From: Amycolatopsis australiensis
Lineage (GTDB): Bacteria; Actinomycetota; Actinomycetes; Mycobacteriales; Pseudonocardiaceae
Direction of reading: 5' to 3'
Assembly: GCF_900119165.1 (NCBI RefSeq)
Contig: NZ_FPJG01000006.1
Coordinates: 8,656,001 to 8,720,000 of the forward strand
DNA: 64,000 nt
Part shown: positions 63,793-64,000 of the stretch, piece by piece
How the letters are laid out: every line of letters begins with the position of its first letter
Position numbering within the stretch: position 1 is the stretch's first letter
Program-made: the position numbers and the translations under genes
The notes under the pieces: model-generated
The model's input: the letters and a program-made list of their open reading frames with translations, nothing else
Database searches by the model: none
Told to the model about the DNA's origin: nothing

Positions 63793-64000
63793 TCAGCCCA
63801 GGACGACGCGTCGAGCGCCGGCCTTCTCGGGCACATCGCGGACCTTGCCCGACGCCGGGATCGCCCGGTCGCGCAACTGCCGGACTTCGTCGATCCGTTC
63901 CGGGGCGGAACGCAGCAAGGGAACGATGTTGCGGAAGGCGCTGCGGTAGTAGTCGACCGGGACCGAGTCGTCGCCGATGCGGATCGCCTCGTAGCCGATC
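63793..64000 (-). CDS. 3' end of an unknown gene, continuing beyond the window
   Basis: A minus-strand frame is open from the window edge to a TGA at 63793-63795 and encodes a basic, helical C-terminus (YEAIRIGDDSVPVDYYRSAF, LLRSAPERIDEVRQLRDRAI, GARRVVLG). Codon use is consistent with the neighbours. It is the first visible gene of the operon leading to the two preceding entries. The family cannot be recognised from this fragment. Confidence 0.6.
   Translation of the reverse strand, partial: IGYEAIRIGDDSVPVDYYRSAFRNIVPLLRSAPERIDEVRQLRDRAIPASGKVRDVPEKAGARRVVLG

Noticed and set aside
1..64000. CRISPR array, rRNA operon or phage structural genes
   Set aside because: No regularly spaced repeats, no rRNA-like sequence and no capsid, portal or tail genes were seen.

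Overview
The window is GC-rich actinobacterial DNA. The gene repertoire (ESX-associated DUF3558 lipoprotein, YbaB-like proteins, CHAT and NB-ARC/WD40 proteins, a CebR-type operator, a GH44 glucanase) points to a Pseudonocardiaceae genus such as Amycolatopsis, but no rRNA or housekeeping marker is present to settle this. No CRISPR array, rRNA gene or intact tRNA gene was seen.

Positions 1 to about 24.8 kb look like an accessory island. It holds a compact three-gene ABC-3C-type conflict system (1815-5643: Mrr-like nuclease effector, winged-helix middle component, SMC-like ATPase), with start and stop codons overlapping between genes. Next come two identical 964-bp IS5-family insertion sequences in opposite orientation (5927-6890 and 14241-15204). 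They enclose a secreted RHS/YD-repeat protein, a possible small membrane immunity protein, an unknown sensor-like protein and a broken IS110-family transposase. Beyond them lie an AT-richer membrane protein, a trypsin-like protein with an unknown partner, an integrase N-terminal fragment, a DUF4231 (SLATT-like) membrane protein, a lipoprotein plus membrane protein pair and an OGG-like glycosylase. At 24.7 kb there is the 3' end of a tRNA followed by a terminator, a typical integration boundary.

From 24.8 to about 42.3 kb intact genes (membrane protein, methyltransferase, DUF3558 lipoprotein, PL6 polysaccharide lyase, phosphoesterase, YeiH transporter with a divergent GntR regulator, XRE regulator) are scattered among many remnants. 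These include frameshifted YbaB/ESX genes, a TetR C-terminus, an FAD monooxygenase piece, an arsenate reductase piece, a lipoprotein with one frameshift and a membrane protein with an internal deletion. The region is either undergoing gene decay or carries several assembly indels.

From 42.3 kb onward gene density is normal. There is an HTH-NB-ARC-WD40 STAND protein with a divergent 38-residue ORF, a GH44 glucanase with a perfect CebR-type operator on its promoter, a divergent SDR/TetR pair, a CGNR regulator, an epoxide hydrolase, a truncated ArsR-type regulator, an MFS transporter, a DUF72 protein and a small membrane protein.

The window closes with an unusual cluster (54.2-64.0 kb): a 1304-residue TPR-CHAT protease-like protein with an intact His/Cys pair, an upstream 325-residue protein, a divergent 682-residue helical protein, and a converging three-gene unit of unknown proteins that runs off the window. 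Together with the ABC-3C operon this is the best candidate for an incompletely described conflict system.
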